A stretch of 32,365 nt of DNA. Source: a virus. Position 1 is the first letter of the stretch; each line of letters starts with the position of its first letter. Shown in pieces: positions 13,453-21,016 of this stretch. The stretch covers positions 1 to 32,365 of IMG/VR virus record IMGVR_UViG_3300028383_000181, one strand, 5' to 3'. A model generated the notes under the pieces. It was not told the DNA's origin and did no database searches. It was given only the letters and a program-made list of their open reading frames with translations. A program made the translations under genes and the position numbers.

Positions 13453-14301
13453 ATGCCGGAAAGCCTGAGCGACATCGTCCTGGAAGAAATTTCATTCGTC
13501 GATAATCCGGCGAACCAGGAGGCAAACATCCTCCTGTTCAAGAGGTCCGCTTCGGACGTCCAACCAAAGGAGGCCAAGATGGCTGACAAAATGACTCCGG
13601 AGCAAGAGGCCCGGATGAAAGCGTACATGGACAAAGGTTACGGCAAGGACAAAGCCCGTGAAATGGCGATGACCAAGTCGGCCGAAGGTCTTATCGAAGA
13701 GATCGAGACGCTCACCGCGACAAACGAAGATCTGACCAAGTCTTTCGATGAGGCATCGGAAAAGTTGATGAACATCGAAATGGCACTCGAGAAGGCGGGT
13801 ATTACCCTGACCGAAGAGGGTTCGATCGAGAAGAGCGCCGATCCCGAGTATGTCGAGGTCGACGGAGAACGTGTCGAGAAATCGGCAATCCCGGCACCGC
13901 TCCTGAAGCGCATGGAAGCTGACAGCCAGCGCATTGCCGCTCTCGAGAAGCGCGACAACGAGGTCAAGCTGGCCAAGCGGGCGAAGGATGAACTTCCGAA
14001 TCTCGCCGGCACTGACCTGCAGAAGGGCCAACTCCTCGAGGCCGTCGAGAAGACAGATGGCTCCGAAGATCTCCTGCGCGCCCTCAAGGCAGCTGACGCT
14101 GCTGTCGCCAAGATGTTCGAGGAAGTCGGCAAAGGTCAGGATGACACCGACGACACCGGACCCAGCGCCACCCTCGAAAAGATGGTGTCTGATTACGCTT
14201 CGGAGAACAAGGTTCCGCGTGAATCTGCGTTCGTCGAGGTTACCCGCAAAGGCGAAGGCCGGGAACTGTACAAGCAGGTCCGGTCTGAGCGCAGCAACTA
14301 A
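13453..14301 (+). CDS. Scaffold protein carrying the last protease segment
   Basis: A 282-aa protein with AAAGGG (13441-13446) before ATG. The N-terminus SDIVLEEISFVDNPANQEAN is the segment that normally ends the prohead protease core (EISxVDxPANxxA). The rest is highly charged and mostly helical: two coiled segments (AEGLIEEIETLTATNEDLTK; LLKRMEADSQRIAALEKRDN) and an acidic linker (GKGQDDTDDTGPSA). This is typical of internal scaffolds that guide capsid assembly and are then degraded. It lies in the same frame as the protease, separated by one TAA and seven sense codons. Confidence 0.7.
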   Translation: MPESLSDIVLEEISFVDNPANQEANILLFKRSASDVQPKEAKMADKMTPEQEARMKAYMDKGYGKDKAREMAMTKSAEGLIEEIETLTATNEDLTKSFDEASEKLMNIEMALEKAGITLTEEGSIEKSADPEYVEVDGERVEKSAIPAPLLKRMEADSQRIAALEKRDNEVKLAKRAKDELPNLAGTDLQKGQLLEAVEKTDGSEDLLRALKAADAAVAKMFEEVGKGQDDTDDTGPSATLEKMVSDYASENKVPRESAFVEVTRKGEGRELYKQVRSERSN

Positions 14302-14313
14302 GGAGGCCGACCG

Positions 14314-14673
14314 ATGGCTTACACACTTACGGGTCAAAACGTGACCCTTGAAGCTGGCCAGGATCTGTCCTCCAGCCAATACTTCTTCGTCGCTGTCGCA
14401 GCGGATGGTCAGGTTGACCCCGCCGGCGATGGGGCTTTTGCCGAAGGAGTTCTTCAGAATGATCCGGATGCTGCAGGTAAAGCTGCAAACGTCCAGATCG
14501 ACGGCATCTCCAAGGTCACCGCTGCAGGCGCGATCTCCGTCGGTGATGCTGTTTCGTCCGCGGCCACAGGTAAAGCCAACACGGCTGCTTCCGGTGACGT
14601 GATCCTTGGAACTGCGCTGGAAGCGGCGACGGCAGATGGCGATGTCATCTCTGTTCTGCTGAAAACGCGATAA
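14314..14673 (+). CDS. Capsid decoration (cement) protein, DUF2190-like
   Basis: A 119-aa alanine/glycine/valine-rich protein with a strong AAGGAGG ribosome site 6 bases before ATG. Short strands separated by AADGQVDPAGDGAFAEGVLQ and AISVGDAVSSAATGKANTAA, with a GDVILGTALEAATADGDVIS end, fit the small beta proteins (DUF2190-type) that sit on the outside of HK97-fold capsids and stabilise them. Its place just before the major capsid gene is standard for such proteins. Confidence 0.75.
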   Translation: MAYTLTGQNVTLEAGQDLSSSQYFFVAVAADGQVDPAGDGAFAEGVLQNDPDAAGKAANVQIDGISKVTAAGAISVGDAVSSAATGKANTAASGDVILGTALEAATADGDVISVLLKTR

Positions 14674-14689
14674 TTAGGGGGCTCTGAAA

Positions 14690-15688
14690 ATGCCGAATCC
14701 TACCCAAACCAGCGTCCATGTGGATCAGCCGCTCACGGACGTATCTGTTGCATTCCTCCAGAATGCATCGAATTTCGTTGCGCGGCGTGTCTTCCCGATC
14801 GTCCGTTCGGACAAGGCGTCCAACGTCTACTACGAATACGATCGTGGTGACTTCAACCGGGACGAAGCGCAGAAGCGCGCCCCCGGCACGGAATCCGCCG
14901 GTGGTGGCTACCGCCTGAAGACGAACACATTCAACTGTGAAGTGTTTGCTTTCCACAAGGACATCCCGTGGCAGATCGAAGCGAATGCGGACGAGGTCAT
15001 CGACCTTGAGAACGACGCAGCTCAATTCGTGGCGCACAAGATGCTCATCAAACAGGAGAAGAAGTTCGCTTCCGATTACCTGTCGACAGGCACCTGGTCC
15101 ACCGACATCACCGGTACGGCATCGAGCCCCGGCGCCGGTGAGGTCATCCAGTGGAATGATGACTCTGCTGATCCGATCCGGAACATCCGGGATGCGATTT
15201 CTGACATCGAAGAGTCGACTGGCTACACGCCCAATGTCCTGACGCTTGGCAAGCCGGTCTTCGATGCTCTGGAAGACCATCCGGATATTGTGGATCGTAT
15301 CAAATACTCGGGCATGACCGACCGCAGCGGCTCTCCTGCCCGCGTCAACGAGCGTACTCTCGCACAGCTCTTCGGGCTGGATGAGATCCTCGTGATGCGC
15401 GCGATCGAGAACACCGCCAAGGAAGGCCAGACCAACTCGAGCTCCTTCATTGCTGGCAAGAACGCCCTGCTGACCCACCGTGCGGCCAACCCGACACGGA
15501 TGACACCGTCGGCGGGTTACACGTTCACATGGACCGGCTACGTCGAAGGTATGAACGACCTGGGCTTCGCCACTTCGCGCTTTGATCTGGAGTGGCTCAA
15601 GTCGACCCGTGTTGAAGGTGAATGTGCTTTCGACCAGAAGCTGGTTTCGGCCGACATGGGCTATTTCTGGAGCGGCATCGTCGCGTAA
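14690..15688 (+). CDS. Major capsid protein (HK97 fold, E-type)
   Basis: A 332-aa protein. Features seen: an N-terminal VDQPLTDVSVAFLQNASNFV and ARRVFPIVRSDKASNVYYEYDRGD, the YDRGDFN...KRAPGTES loop, AFHKDIPWQIEANAD, a TGYTPNVLTLGKPVFDAL segment that fits the P-domain spine region, KNALLTHRA, and a C-terminal VEGECAFDQKLVSADMGYFW. This order and length match capsid proteins of siphoviruses with E-type heads. It follows the decoration gene by 16 bases and is followed by the strongest terminator in the window, as expected for the most abundant virion protein. Confidence 0.88.
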   Translation: MPNPTQTSVHVDQPLTDVSVAFLQNASNFVARRVFPIVRSDKASNVYYEYDRGDFNRDEAQKRAPGTESAGGGYRLKTNTFNCEVFAFHKDIPWQIEANADEVIDLENDAAQFVAHKMLIKQEKKFASDYLSTGTWSTDITGTASSPGAGEVIQWNDDSADPIRNIRDAISDIEESTGYTPNVLTLGKPVFDALEDHPDIVDRIKYSGMTDRSGSPARVNERTLAQLFGLDEILVMRAIENTAKEGQTNSSSFIAGKNALLTHRAANPTRMTPSAGYTFTWTGYVEGMNDLGFATSRFDLEWLKSTRVEGECAFDQKLVSADMGYFWSGIVA

Positions 15689-15715
15689 GCGTCGACCCTC
15701 TGGGAACAGAATCTT

Positions 15716-15747
15716 AGGCCCGCCGTATTTCCACGGTGGGCCTTTTT
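15716..15747 (+). terminator. Rho-independent terminator after the major capsid gene
   Basis: AGGCCCGCCGT (15716-15726) and ACGGTGGGCCT (15733-15743) form an 11-bp stem with one G-T pair and a 6-base loop. A run of five T follows (15743-15747). It would end or attenuate the head transcript before the connector genes. Confidence 0.9.
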
Positions 15748-15761
15748 CATAGGAGAAGAAA

Positions 15762-16157
15762 ATGTCCCGATACCCACTTCCGCGTCAGTTTGATCCGAAG
15801 AAACCGCTCGAGGTCCGCGTATGGTTCCGCTGGGCCGGCCGTGATTATGAGCCGGGTCAACCTTTCGACTGGCGCAACAAAGGAATTCCCATCCGCCGTG
15901 TTCGGCAGATGTTTGACTCAGGAAAGATCAAAGAGGCTCAGTTCGACATCGAAGATCCGGTTGCCGAAACGCCCGATCCGATTGACGAGACGCCCGAAAC
16001 GGTCGACTTCGATCTCGATTTCTCTGATGGGTTGGATGAGATCTACAGCCTGAAGGATCTGAAACAGATCGCTGAATCTGAAGGTGCGCCGACCAAGCGG
16101 AGCCTCAAAGAGCAACGAGACGCGATCCGAGATCACCGGAACTCCAGCGATGGATGA
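15762..16157 (+). CDS. Hypothetical protein with C-terminal HeH/SAP-like helices
   Basis: A 131-aa protein with AGGAGAAG directly upstream of ATG. The N-terminal half (PLEVRVWFRWAGRDYEPGQP) is a small beta region, the middle (VAETPDPIDETPETVDFDLD) an acidic linker, and the end (YSLKDLKQIAESEGAPTKRS) a helix-extended-helix like motif common in phage connector-region proteins. Its position between major capsid and connector genes suggests a virion-assembly part. The stop overlaps the methyltransferase-like gene by 8 bases. Confidence 0.65.
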   Translation: MSRYPLPRQFDPKKPLEVRVWFRWAGRDYEPGQPFDWRNKGIPIRRVRQMFDSGKIKEAQFDIEDPVAETPDPIDETPETVDFDLDFSDGLDEIYSLKDLKQIAESEGAPTKRSLKEQRDAIRDHRNSSDG

Positions 16158-16704
16158 CGTGACCGAGGGGGAGCGATCCAAGTACGAGCGGATGTGGGAT
16201 CTGGATGACTACCGGACCTACAGCCCCGGTGAGAAAGCTCTCCCTGTGATGCTCTCTGTCCTCAAAGATGGCACAACCCTCGGAGACTTCGGATGTGGCA
16301 CTGGGCGAGCCGCACAGAGCCTGCAGGCACGCGGATTCGATGTCATGGGCATCGACTTCGCTACCAACTGCTTGGACCCGGGTGTCGACATCCCATTCGA
16401 GCAGCACTGCCTATGGGAGCTCCCCTCTGATATGCTGTTTGACGTGGGGTACTGCACCGATGTGATGGAGCATATTCCGCCGCGGAAGGTACATGCCACG
16501 CTCAAGTGCATTTCCGGCGCCACCCGGCTGGGTTGCTTCTTCCAGATCGCTACCTTCAAGGACAAATTCGGGGAGAAGATCGGTGAGCCTCTCCATCTGT
16601 CAGTCCAGCCGGCAGAGGTCTGGGAGTCGGTCTTGATGAAACACTGGCCTCACGTCATGATGCTTTGCGGAGGACGGGACGCCCGCTTCTGGGTTTCGCA
16701 CTGA
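16150..16704 (+). CDS. Class I SAM-dependent methyltransferase-like protein
   Basis: The ATG at 16150 gives 184 aa beginning MDDVTEGERSKYERMW and overlaps the previous stop; a longer in-frame start at 16084 is unlikely. Motif I is LGDFGCGTGRAAQSL near residues 44-58, followed by GFDVMGIDFATNCLD, which holds the acidic residue that binds the SAM ribose, and GYCTDVMEHIPPRKV. The family with YCTDVMEHIP is one I recall from phage genomes, placed among head-tail genes. Substrate is unknown; nothing indicates DNA specificity, so it may modify a small molecule, protein or sugar. Confidence 0.75.
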   Translation: MDDVTEGERSKYERMWDLDDYRTYSPGEKALPVMLSVLKDGTTLGDFGCGTGRAAQSLQARGFDVMGIDFATNCLDPGVDIPFEQHCLWELPSDMLFDVGYCTDVMEHIPPRKVHATLKCISGATRLGCFFQIATFKDKFGEKIGEPLHLSVQPAEVWESVLMKHWPHVMMLCGGRDARFWVSH

Positions 16705-16759
16705 CTAGCGTTTCACGGAATTTTGCGGTATGAATGTAGGCGATGCATAGGGAAGCGTT

Positions 16760-17236
16760 ATGACCTGGAGCTACGATCCATCTAATATCGGGACTGCGAA
16801 TGAGTCTAACCGATTGGATTCTGTCCGGTCGTTGATCCAGGATACGGATGTTCAATCACAGCAGTTGCAGGACGAGGAGATACTCTTCCACCTGTCTCAG
16901 GCATCTGATGACATCTACCTGGCATCTGCGATCGCATGTGATTCCCTTGCACTTAAATATGCAAGGTATGGCAACACCTCCATCGACAACGGGGGTATCG
17001 ATGTCGACTTCAATGAAGTGGCAAAGAGCTATCGCGTCATGGCCAGTCAGATGCGCAAGCAAAGCCAGAAGACCGGGATCTCGGGCATCGGAGTTCCTCG
17101 CGCAGGTGGCATCTCAAAGGATGCAATGAAGACCGTGTACCAGAACGAAGATCGAGTGGACCCGTCTTTCCGTCAACGCCAGTTTCGAAACCCGCCGGCG
17201 ATTTCGTCGGAGGATGATGATGATAGGATTCGATGA
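16760..17236 (+). CDS. Head-tail connector (gp6-like adaptor)
   Basis: A 158-aa protein with AGGGAAG upstream. DSVRSLIQDTDVQSQQLQDE, EEILFHLSQASDDIYLASAI and CDSLALKYAR form the helical pattern of phage adaptor proteins (lxDTDxxxxxLxDEEI...AA..a...La.kya), which bind beneath the portal. The last 50 residues are polar with an acidic end. It begins a run of overlapping connector and tail genes. Confidence 0.75.
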   Translation: MTWSYDPSNIGTANESNRLDSVRSLIQDTDVQSQQLQDEEILFHLSQASDDIYLASAIACDSLALKYARYGNTSIDNGGIDVDFNEVAKSYRVMASQMRKQSQKTGISGIGVPRAGGISKDAMKTVYQNEDRVDPSFRQRQFRNPPAISSEDDDDRIR

Positions 17237-17874
17237 TGCAACGCACTTACAGTGAAGTATCCCGCTATCTCGAAGGGGAAACCGTCATCGTAATCGGTGG
17301 CGGACCTTCGCTTGTCGATTTCGACTTCGACACCCTGGAAGGTTTCAACATGATCGGGGCCAACGATGCTGGCCTTCTCACCAAGGCTCAGACGATTATC
17401 ACCTTGGACCGGAACTACTATCGGAACCGGCTGAAGGAAATGGTCAAGAAGGCACGGGAAGGGCGTATGGTGTATGCGGCGCTGCCCACTGACCTACCCC
17501 CAGACACGAAATTTCCCGATGAAATTGTCCATCTCCAGTTCAAGCGTGGTCGGGGATTGGCGCAGAACCCGGAGATGATCTACGGGCTCAACTCCGGCTT
17601 TGCGGCACTGAATGTTGCGTACCTCTCTGGAGCGAAGGATATCCGCCTGATCGGGTTCGACTTCAAGTTCAACCCTGACCAGCCTCACTGGCACAAAGAA
17701 TACTCCTGGTACACCCAGAAGAACGATCGCCAGATCCAGAGATGGGCGAAAGACTTTGAACTGACGCTCCCTCAACTGGAAGCGGCCGGCGCCCGAGTCA
17801 CCAACTATGTGGGCCCGGAAGGATCGGCCATCACGGCATACAAAACACGACCTCTGGGGGATGTCTCAAAGTGA
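17233..17874 (+). CDS. DUF115/MptE-like protein of unknown substrate
   Basis: A 213-aa protein starting at ATGATG overlapping the preceding stop. VIVIGGGPSLVDFDF near residue 18 is the conserved GGGPS loop; GLNSGFAALNVAYLSGAKDI and LIGFDFKFNPDQPHWHKEYS near residue 120-155 match the second half of DUF115/MptE-like proteins, a Rossmann-type fold related to pyrophosphokinases and sialyltransferase-like enzymes. Such genes recur in phages near capsid-tail connector genes and may take part in glycan or nucleotide modification. The precise reaction cannot be read from the sequence. Confidence 0.7.
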   Translation: MMQRTYSEVSRYLEGETVIVIGGGPSLVDFDFDTLEGFNMIGANDAGLLTKAQTIITLDRNYYRNRLKEMVKKAREGRMVYAALPTDLPPDTKFPDEIVHLQFKRGRGLAQNPEMIYGLNSGFAALNVAYLSGAKDIRLIGFDFKFNPDQPHWHKEYSWYTQKNDRQIQRWAKDFELTLPQLEAAGARVTNYVGPEGSAITAYKTRPLGDVSK

Positions 17875-18242
17875 ACATGGGCCAGATCCTCCAGGATAGC
17901 GCGGCACAGCTGTTCCGTCTGCATGGGTATCAGGTGACACTGTCCCGTCCGACGGACAGCAACGGAGCGACCTATGATCCCGCCACCGGTGGGATGGTCA
18001 ATCCAGAAACTCCGAAGCCCTTGACGTGGAACGGTGTGGGGTTCTTCACGAGCTATCGTGTGGATGACATCGGTGACACCTCAATCAAGACCGATGACAG
18101 GAAACTTCTCCTGCAAGCCAAAGGGCTGGTGCGACCGCCGGAGATCAACGATCTCGTCGATTCCGAGGTGACTATCCTGAACGTCGAGAAGGTTCGCTCT
18201 GGAGCAACGACCACTCACTATGTGTGCCAGACGAGGGGCTGA
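17871..18242 (+). CDS. Head closure/head-tail joining protein
   Basis: A 123-aa protein starting at GTG in the overlap with the previous stop (an ATG lies at 17877). The pattern WNGVGFFTSYRVDDIGDTSI, then DRKLLLQAKGLVRPPEINDL, VTILNVEKVRSGATTTHYVC is that of small beta-barrel head-closure proteins (GV...Y....I.gt.I..gDr.lll...g...P...D). It probably plugs the portal-adaptor channel and docks the tail. Confidence 0.7.
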   Translation: MNMGQILQDSAAQLFRLHGYQVTLSRPTDSNGATYDPATGGMVNPETPKPLTWNGVGFFTSYRVDDIGDTSIKTDDRKLLLQAKGLVRPPEINDLVDSEVTILNVEKVRSGATTTHYVCQTRG

Positions 18243-18245
18243 CCG

Positions 18246-18692
18246 ATGGTTCAGATGCGCGTTGTCACAAAACTCAGTGGAATCGATCAAGTCCTTCGGG
18301 ATTTTCCGGATCAGGTAGATCAGATCAAACGTGACGTGCTGGAGGAGATGGCGAAAGAGGTCGCACTGAATAGCCCGGTCTGGGGCGGGGATTACGTTAC
18401 GAACCATCAGATAGGTCTGCGCAGTGGATCGTTCACGGCATCGAAAACAGGGACACCCTTCCCTCCCCGTTTATCCGAAAGCGAGGCCGAAACAAAACGG
18501 CAGGAGGGGTACGAGAGTTTGCTCCGAGACATTTCCGCTATCAACATCAAGTCAGAGAACTTTGTCGTGCGGAACCGGATGACATATGCAGGTATAGTTG
18601 AAGGGAACTATGGCGTCTATGCACAGGCACGGAAAGCAGCAGCAATCGCAGTCCGAGAAGCGGTGGAACGGGCCCGGAGGACCGGCAGATGA
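18246..18692 (+). CDS. HK97 gp10-like neck/tail protein
   Basis: A 148-aa protein beginning 3 bases after the previous stop. LSGIDQVLRDFPDQVDQIKR, ALNSPVWGGDYVTNH, LRSGSF and a C-terminal YAGIVEGNYGVYAQ before a basic helix are the elements of gp10-like tail-completion proteins (a.sPv.tG.LR.S...Y...vE.G). It works with the tail terminator at the head-tail interface. Confidence 0.75.
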   Translation: MVQMRVVTKLSGIDQVLRDFPDQVDQIKRDVLEEMAKEVALNSPVWGGDYVTNHQIGLRSGSFTASKTGTPFPPRLSESEAETKRQEGYESLLRDISAINIKSENFVVRNRMTYAGIVEGNYGVYAQARKAAAIAVREAVERARRTGR

Positions 18693-19099
18693 GTGTGATC
18701 TACGACGGCATTCGAGAAGCATTGGATTCAGCTCTTGCTGGCTTATCTGGCTTGCCGGATGTGTTCTTTCAGAATGCTCCCGAGGAGGACTCGACCCCAA
18801 CTCTCTACCTGTCGACCCGTATCTTTTTCACGTCACGCCGGCCCGCAACTCGAGGACCAAACCCCCAACATCGATACGAGGGTATCTACCGGATCATAAT
18901 CTGCGTCCCGAAGCGTTCTGGTACAGGTCAGGCTCTCAGGTACGCTGAGATATTGACTGAGGCGTTTGACGGATCAACAGACATCGAGGGGGCAACGAAA
19001 ACCGTCTCGATCGACTTCACGGAACTCGCATCGAACTTCGAACAAGATCCATACTGGTGCATTCCTGTTGATGTGAACTGGTACATCTACGACCGATGA
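18689..19099 (+). CDS. Tail terminator-like protein (DUF4128 type)
   Basis: A 136-aa protein overlapping the previous gene by four bases. IYDGIREALDSALAGL and LPDVFFQNAP are followed by a strand pattern (TPTLYLSTRIFF; YEGIYRIIICVPKRSGTGQA; EILTEAF) and a final WCIPVDVNWYIYDR. The order matches small tail terminators of siphoviruses, which cap the tail tube. It directly precedes the tail tube gene, as expected. Confidence 0.7.
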   Translation: MSVIYDGIREALDSALAGLSGLPDVFFQNAPEEDSTPTLYLSTRIFFTSRRPATRGPNPQHRYEGIYRIIICVPKRSGTGQALRYAEILTEAFDGSTDIEGATKTVSIDFTELASNFEQDPYWCIPVDVNWYIYDR

Positions 19100-19161
19100 T
19101 TGTCTTGGACTGAACATGCGTGTACTATTTCAACCGAAACTGAAACCATTGAGGTGACAAC

Positions 19162-20082
19162 ATGACATTCTCTCAAGGCTCAAGAAGTTCCCTCAGCTAT
19201 GGGGTTCAGAGCGACTTCACCACCCAGGCATCCGCGAATTTCACCAATATCCCGATCAAGACGCATTCTCTTGATCTAACCAAAGAGCGGCTCGAAGGTG
19301 CGGACATCCAGGAAGACCGTATGCCGCGTGTGGATCGGCACGGAAACCGGAGTAATGCCGGCAGTATCGAAGTTGACCTCCGGAAAGGCGATTACGATGA
19401 CCTGATCGAGTGCGCGATGCTCAGTACCTTTGGGTCGAACAACGAGATGACGATCGGCACCACTCAGCAGTTCCTTACGATCGAGGATGCGGCCAACGAT
19501 GTCTCCCAGTTCCGCCTGTTCACGGGTATGACAGCCAACACGATGGAAATGTCGATTGCTCCGAACCAGATGGTCCAGACGACGTTTGGCATGATCGGCC
19601 GCAACATGGAGCAAAACCAGAGTTCAAGTGCCGGTACGGTCACCGCGGCTTCGAATAACAGTCCTTTCGACAGCTACAACGGCGCCATCTATGAAGGCGG
19701 AATCGGAAGTGGGGATCTGATCGAATCGGTGAACTCGATCAGCTTCACCCTCACCAATTCGTTCGCTCCGACACCTGTGATCGGATCTGATATTGCTCCG
19801 CATCTCGAGTATGGCCGATCGGTCATCACGGGCGAGATCATGGTCTATTATGAAAACAACAGCCTCATCGACAAGTTCATCGACGAGGTCGAGAGTTCGC
19901 TTCAAGTGTCAGTCGATGATCCGTCGAAGTCGAACGCTTATACTTTGCTGTTCCCTCGGGTCAAGTACAACGGTGCTTCTGTTCCGGTTGCAGATCCGCA
20001 GTCTCGGATGATTACCCTGCCGTTTGTCGCGTTGTTTGACTCCGTCGAAGGAACCCAGTTCAAGATAACCCGAACTGTCTAA
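19162..20082 (+). CDS. Major tail tube protein
   Basis: A 306-aa protein. It begins SQGSRSSLSYGVQSDFTTQA and continues with FTNIPIKTHSLDLTKERLEG, GSIEVDLRKGDYDDLIECAM and repeated beta segments (FRLFTGMTANTMEMSIAPNQ; SISFTLTNSFAPTPVIGSDI; LEYGRSVITGEIMVYYENNS). This is the pattern of phage tail tube proteins with two beta domains (Phage_tube_2 type), which stack in rings to form the tail. Its position between terminator and chaperones is canonical. Confidence 0.85.
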   Translation: MTFSQGSRSSLSYGVQSDFTTQASANFTNIPIKTHSLDLTKERLEGADIQEDRMPRVDRHGNRSNAGSIEVDLRKGDYDDLIECAMLSTFGSNNEMTIGTTQQFLTIEDAANDVSQFRLFTGMTANTMEMSIAPNQMVQTTFGMIGRNMEQNQSSSAGTVTAASNNSPFDSYNGAIYEGGIGSGDLIESVNSISFTLTNSFAPTPVIGSDIAPHLEYGRSVITGEIMVYYENNSLIDKFIDEVESSLQVSVDDPSKSNAYTLLFPRVKYNGASVPVADPQSRMITLPFVALFDSVEGTQFKITRTV

Positions 20083-20119
20083 TTCCGGCGGGGTCAACCC
20101 CTGTGCTTCGCTGGAACCT

Positions 20120-20152
20120 GGGGCGGCATATTCGTCGGGGATATGCCGCCCC
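20120..20152 (+). repeat. 12-bp perfect hairpin between tail tube and chaperone genes
   Basis: GGGGCGGCATAT (20120-20131) and ATATGCCGCCCC (20141-20152) pair fully around a 9-base loop. No T-run follows, so it may stabilise or pause the tail-tube transcript instead of ending it. A second small hairpin, GGGGT-CA-ACCCC, lies just upstream near 20090-20101. Confidence 0.65.
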
Positions 20153-20181
20153 TCACCCCGACACCCCGACATGGAGATACC

Positions 20182-20604
20182 ATGAACCTCGATAGCATTG
20201 GCCGCGCCAAAGACGAATCCACCCTGTACATCAAGAACCCGTCAAACGGTCCCTCAAATGGTAAGGTCGTGAAGAACGACGACGGTACTGATATGGAAGT
20301 CACCATCTTCGGTGAATACTCCGATGAGTGGAAGAACGCGCTCTACGAACGCACGAAAAACCGGATCGAGAAGTCCAAGGAAACCGGACAGACATCCATG
20401 TCCTTCGAGGAGATGGAGGAAGAGAACTTCGAGGTGACCTGCCTCTGTACAAAGTCGTGGAACCTGACCGACAAAGATGGCCCCATCGAGCCCACACCTG
20501 AGAATGTCCGGAGGATCTACACCGAGTATCCGTGGGTATACCAGCAGGTCCGGACTCACATGGAGAACTCGTCCAATTTTTTGGACCCATCCGCCGAGAC
20601 CTGA
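20182..20604 (+). CDS. Tail assembly chaperone, unshifted product (gpG-like)
   Basis: The ATG at 20182 has GGAGATACC upstream; an ATG at 20143 lies in the hairpin region and is rejected. The 140-aa product begins MNLDSIGRAKDESTLYIKNP and contains TIFGEYSDEWKNALYERTKN, EENFEVTCLCTKSWNL and a C-terminal ENVRRIYTEYPWVYQQVRTH. These are the features of gpG-like chaperones that coat the tape-measure protein during tail assembly. Near its end it contains the heptamer TTTTTTG in the correct phase for a -1 shift. Confidence 0.8.
   Translation: MNLDSIGRAKDESTLYIKNPSNGPSNGKVVKNDDGTDMEVTIFGEYSDEWKNALYERTKNRIEKSKETGQTSMSFEEMEEENFEVTCLCTKSWNLTDKDGPIEPTPENVRRIYTEYPWVYQQVRTHMENSSNFLDPSAET
20577..20583 (+). 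promoter_or_regulatory. Programmed -1 frameshift site TTTTTTG
   Basis: In the chaperone frame the bases read T-TTT-TTG, the classic X-XXY-YYZ order. After slipping back by one, translation continues at 20583 with GPIRRDLIEYARRLF and stays open to 20921. The length and place match the lambda G/GT arrangement. Confidence 0.88.
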
Positions 20605-20924
20605 TCGAGTACGCTCGGCGTCTCTTCTTACTGGAATCCCGGGATGACAAAGGTGTCAGTACCCGGGAGTACCTACAGCAGAGAGCCCGGACGACAGGTA
20701 AGGTGGCTCCTGAACTGAAACTACCGGACTTCCCTGATGCGGGGCAGTATCTATGGGACTATTTCATTGATCTGAACAAGGGCAGGTTCAGTGGTATGAA
20801 CGGTCCGGAGGCGTTCAGTTGGCGTGATATAGAAGCATGGTGCAATCTTCGTAATAAAACGCTATCATCAGAGGAACTGGACATCTTGATGGCCATAGAT
20901 CGTGAATGGATCAACGCCAGATAG
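20580..20924 (+). CDS. Frameshift extension of the tail chaperone (gpT-like part)
   Basis: This -1 frame encodes GPIRRDLIEYARRLFLLESR, RTTGKVAPELKLPDFPDAGQ, YLWDYFIDLNKG and FSWRDIEAWCNLRNKTLSSE, the T domain of tail chaperones, ending with ILMAIDREWINAR. It has no good start of its own (the first in-frame start is a GTG at 20532 inside the G gene with no ribosome site), so it is made as a fusion of about 247 aa with the 20182 product. GT and G together bring the tape measure to the tail tube. Confidence 0.82.
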   Translation, partial: FGPIRRDLIEYARRLFLLESRDDKGVSTREYLQQRARTTGKVAPELKLPDFPDAGQYLWDYFIDLNKGRFSGMNGPEAFSWRDIEAWCNLRNKTLSSEELDILMAIDREWINAR

Positions 20925-20936
20925 TAGGAGTTTGCC

Positions 20937-20973
20937 GTGGCAACGCTGAATGAAGTCGACATCCAACTCAGGG
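20937..20973 (+). other. Detached start of the tape-measure gene
   Basis: GTG 20937 has TAGGAG (20925-20930) at a 6-base spacing and encodes VATLNEVDIQLR, the expected opening of a tape-measure protein. The frame then runs into a stop at 21009. Another frame, open from 20954, reads GAQTQLAREYAVLNGMTETY and joins the main ORF. Restoring one G in the GGG at 20971-20973 would join the two into LRGAQTQLARE. Confidence 0.6.
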
Positions 20974-21016
20974 CGCACAGACACAGCTTGCCCGAGAGTA
21001 TGCCGTCCTGAACGGT

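Noticed and set aside
20970-20976. Programmed frameshift in the tape measure
   Set aside because: The sequence around GGG lacks a slippery pattern, and such control is not known there; an indel is simpler.
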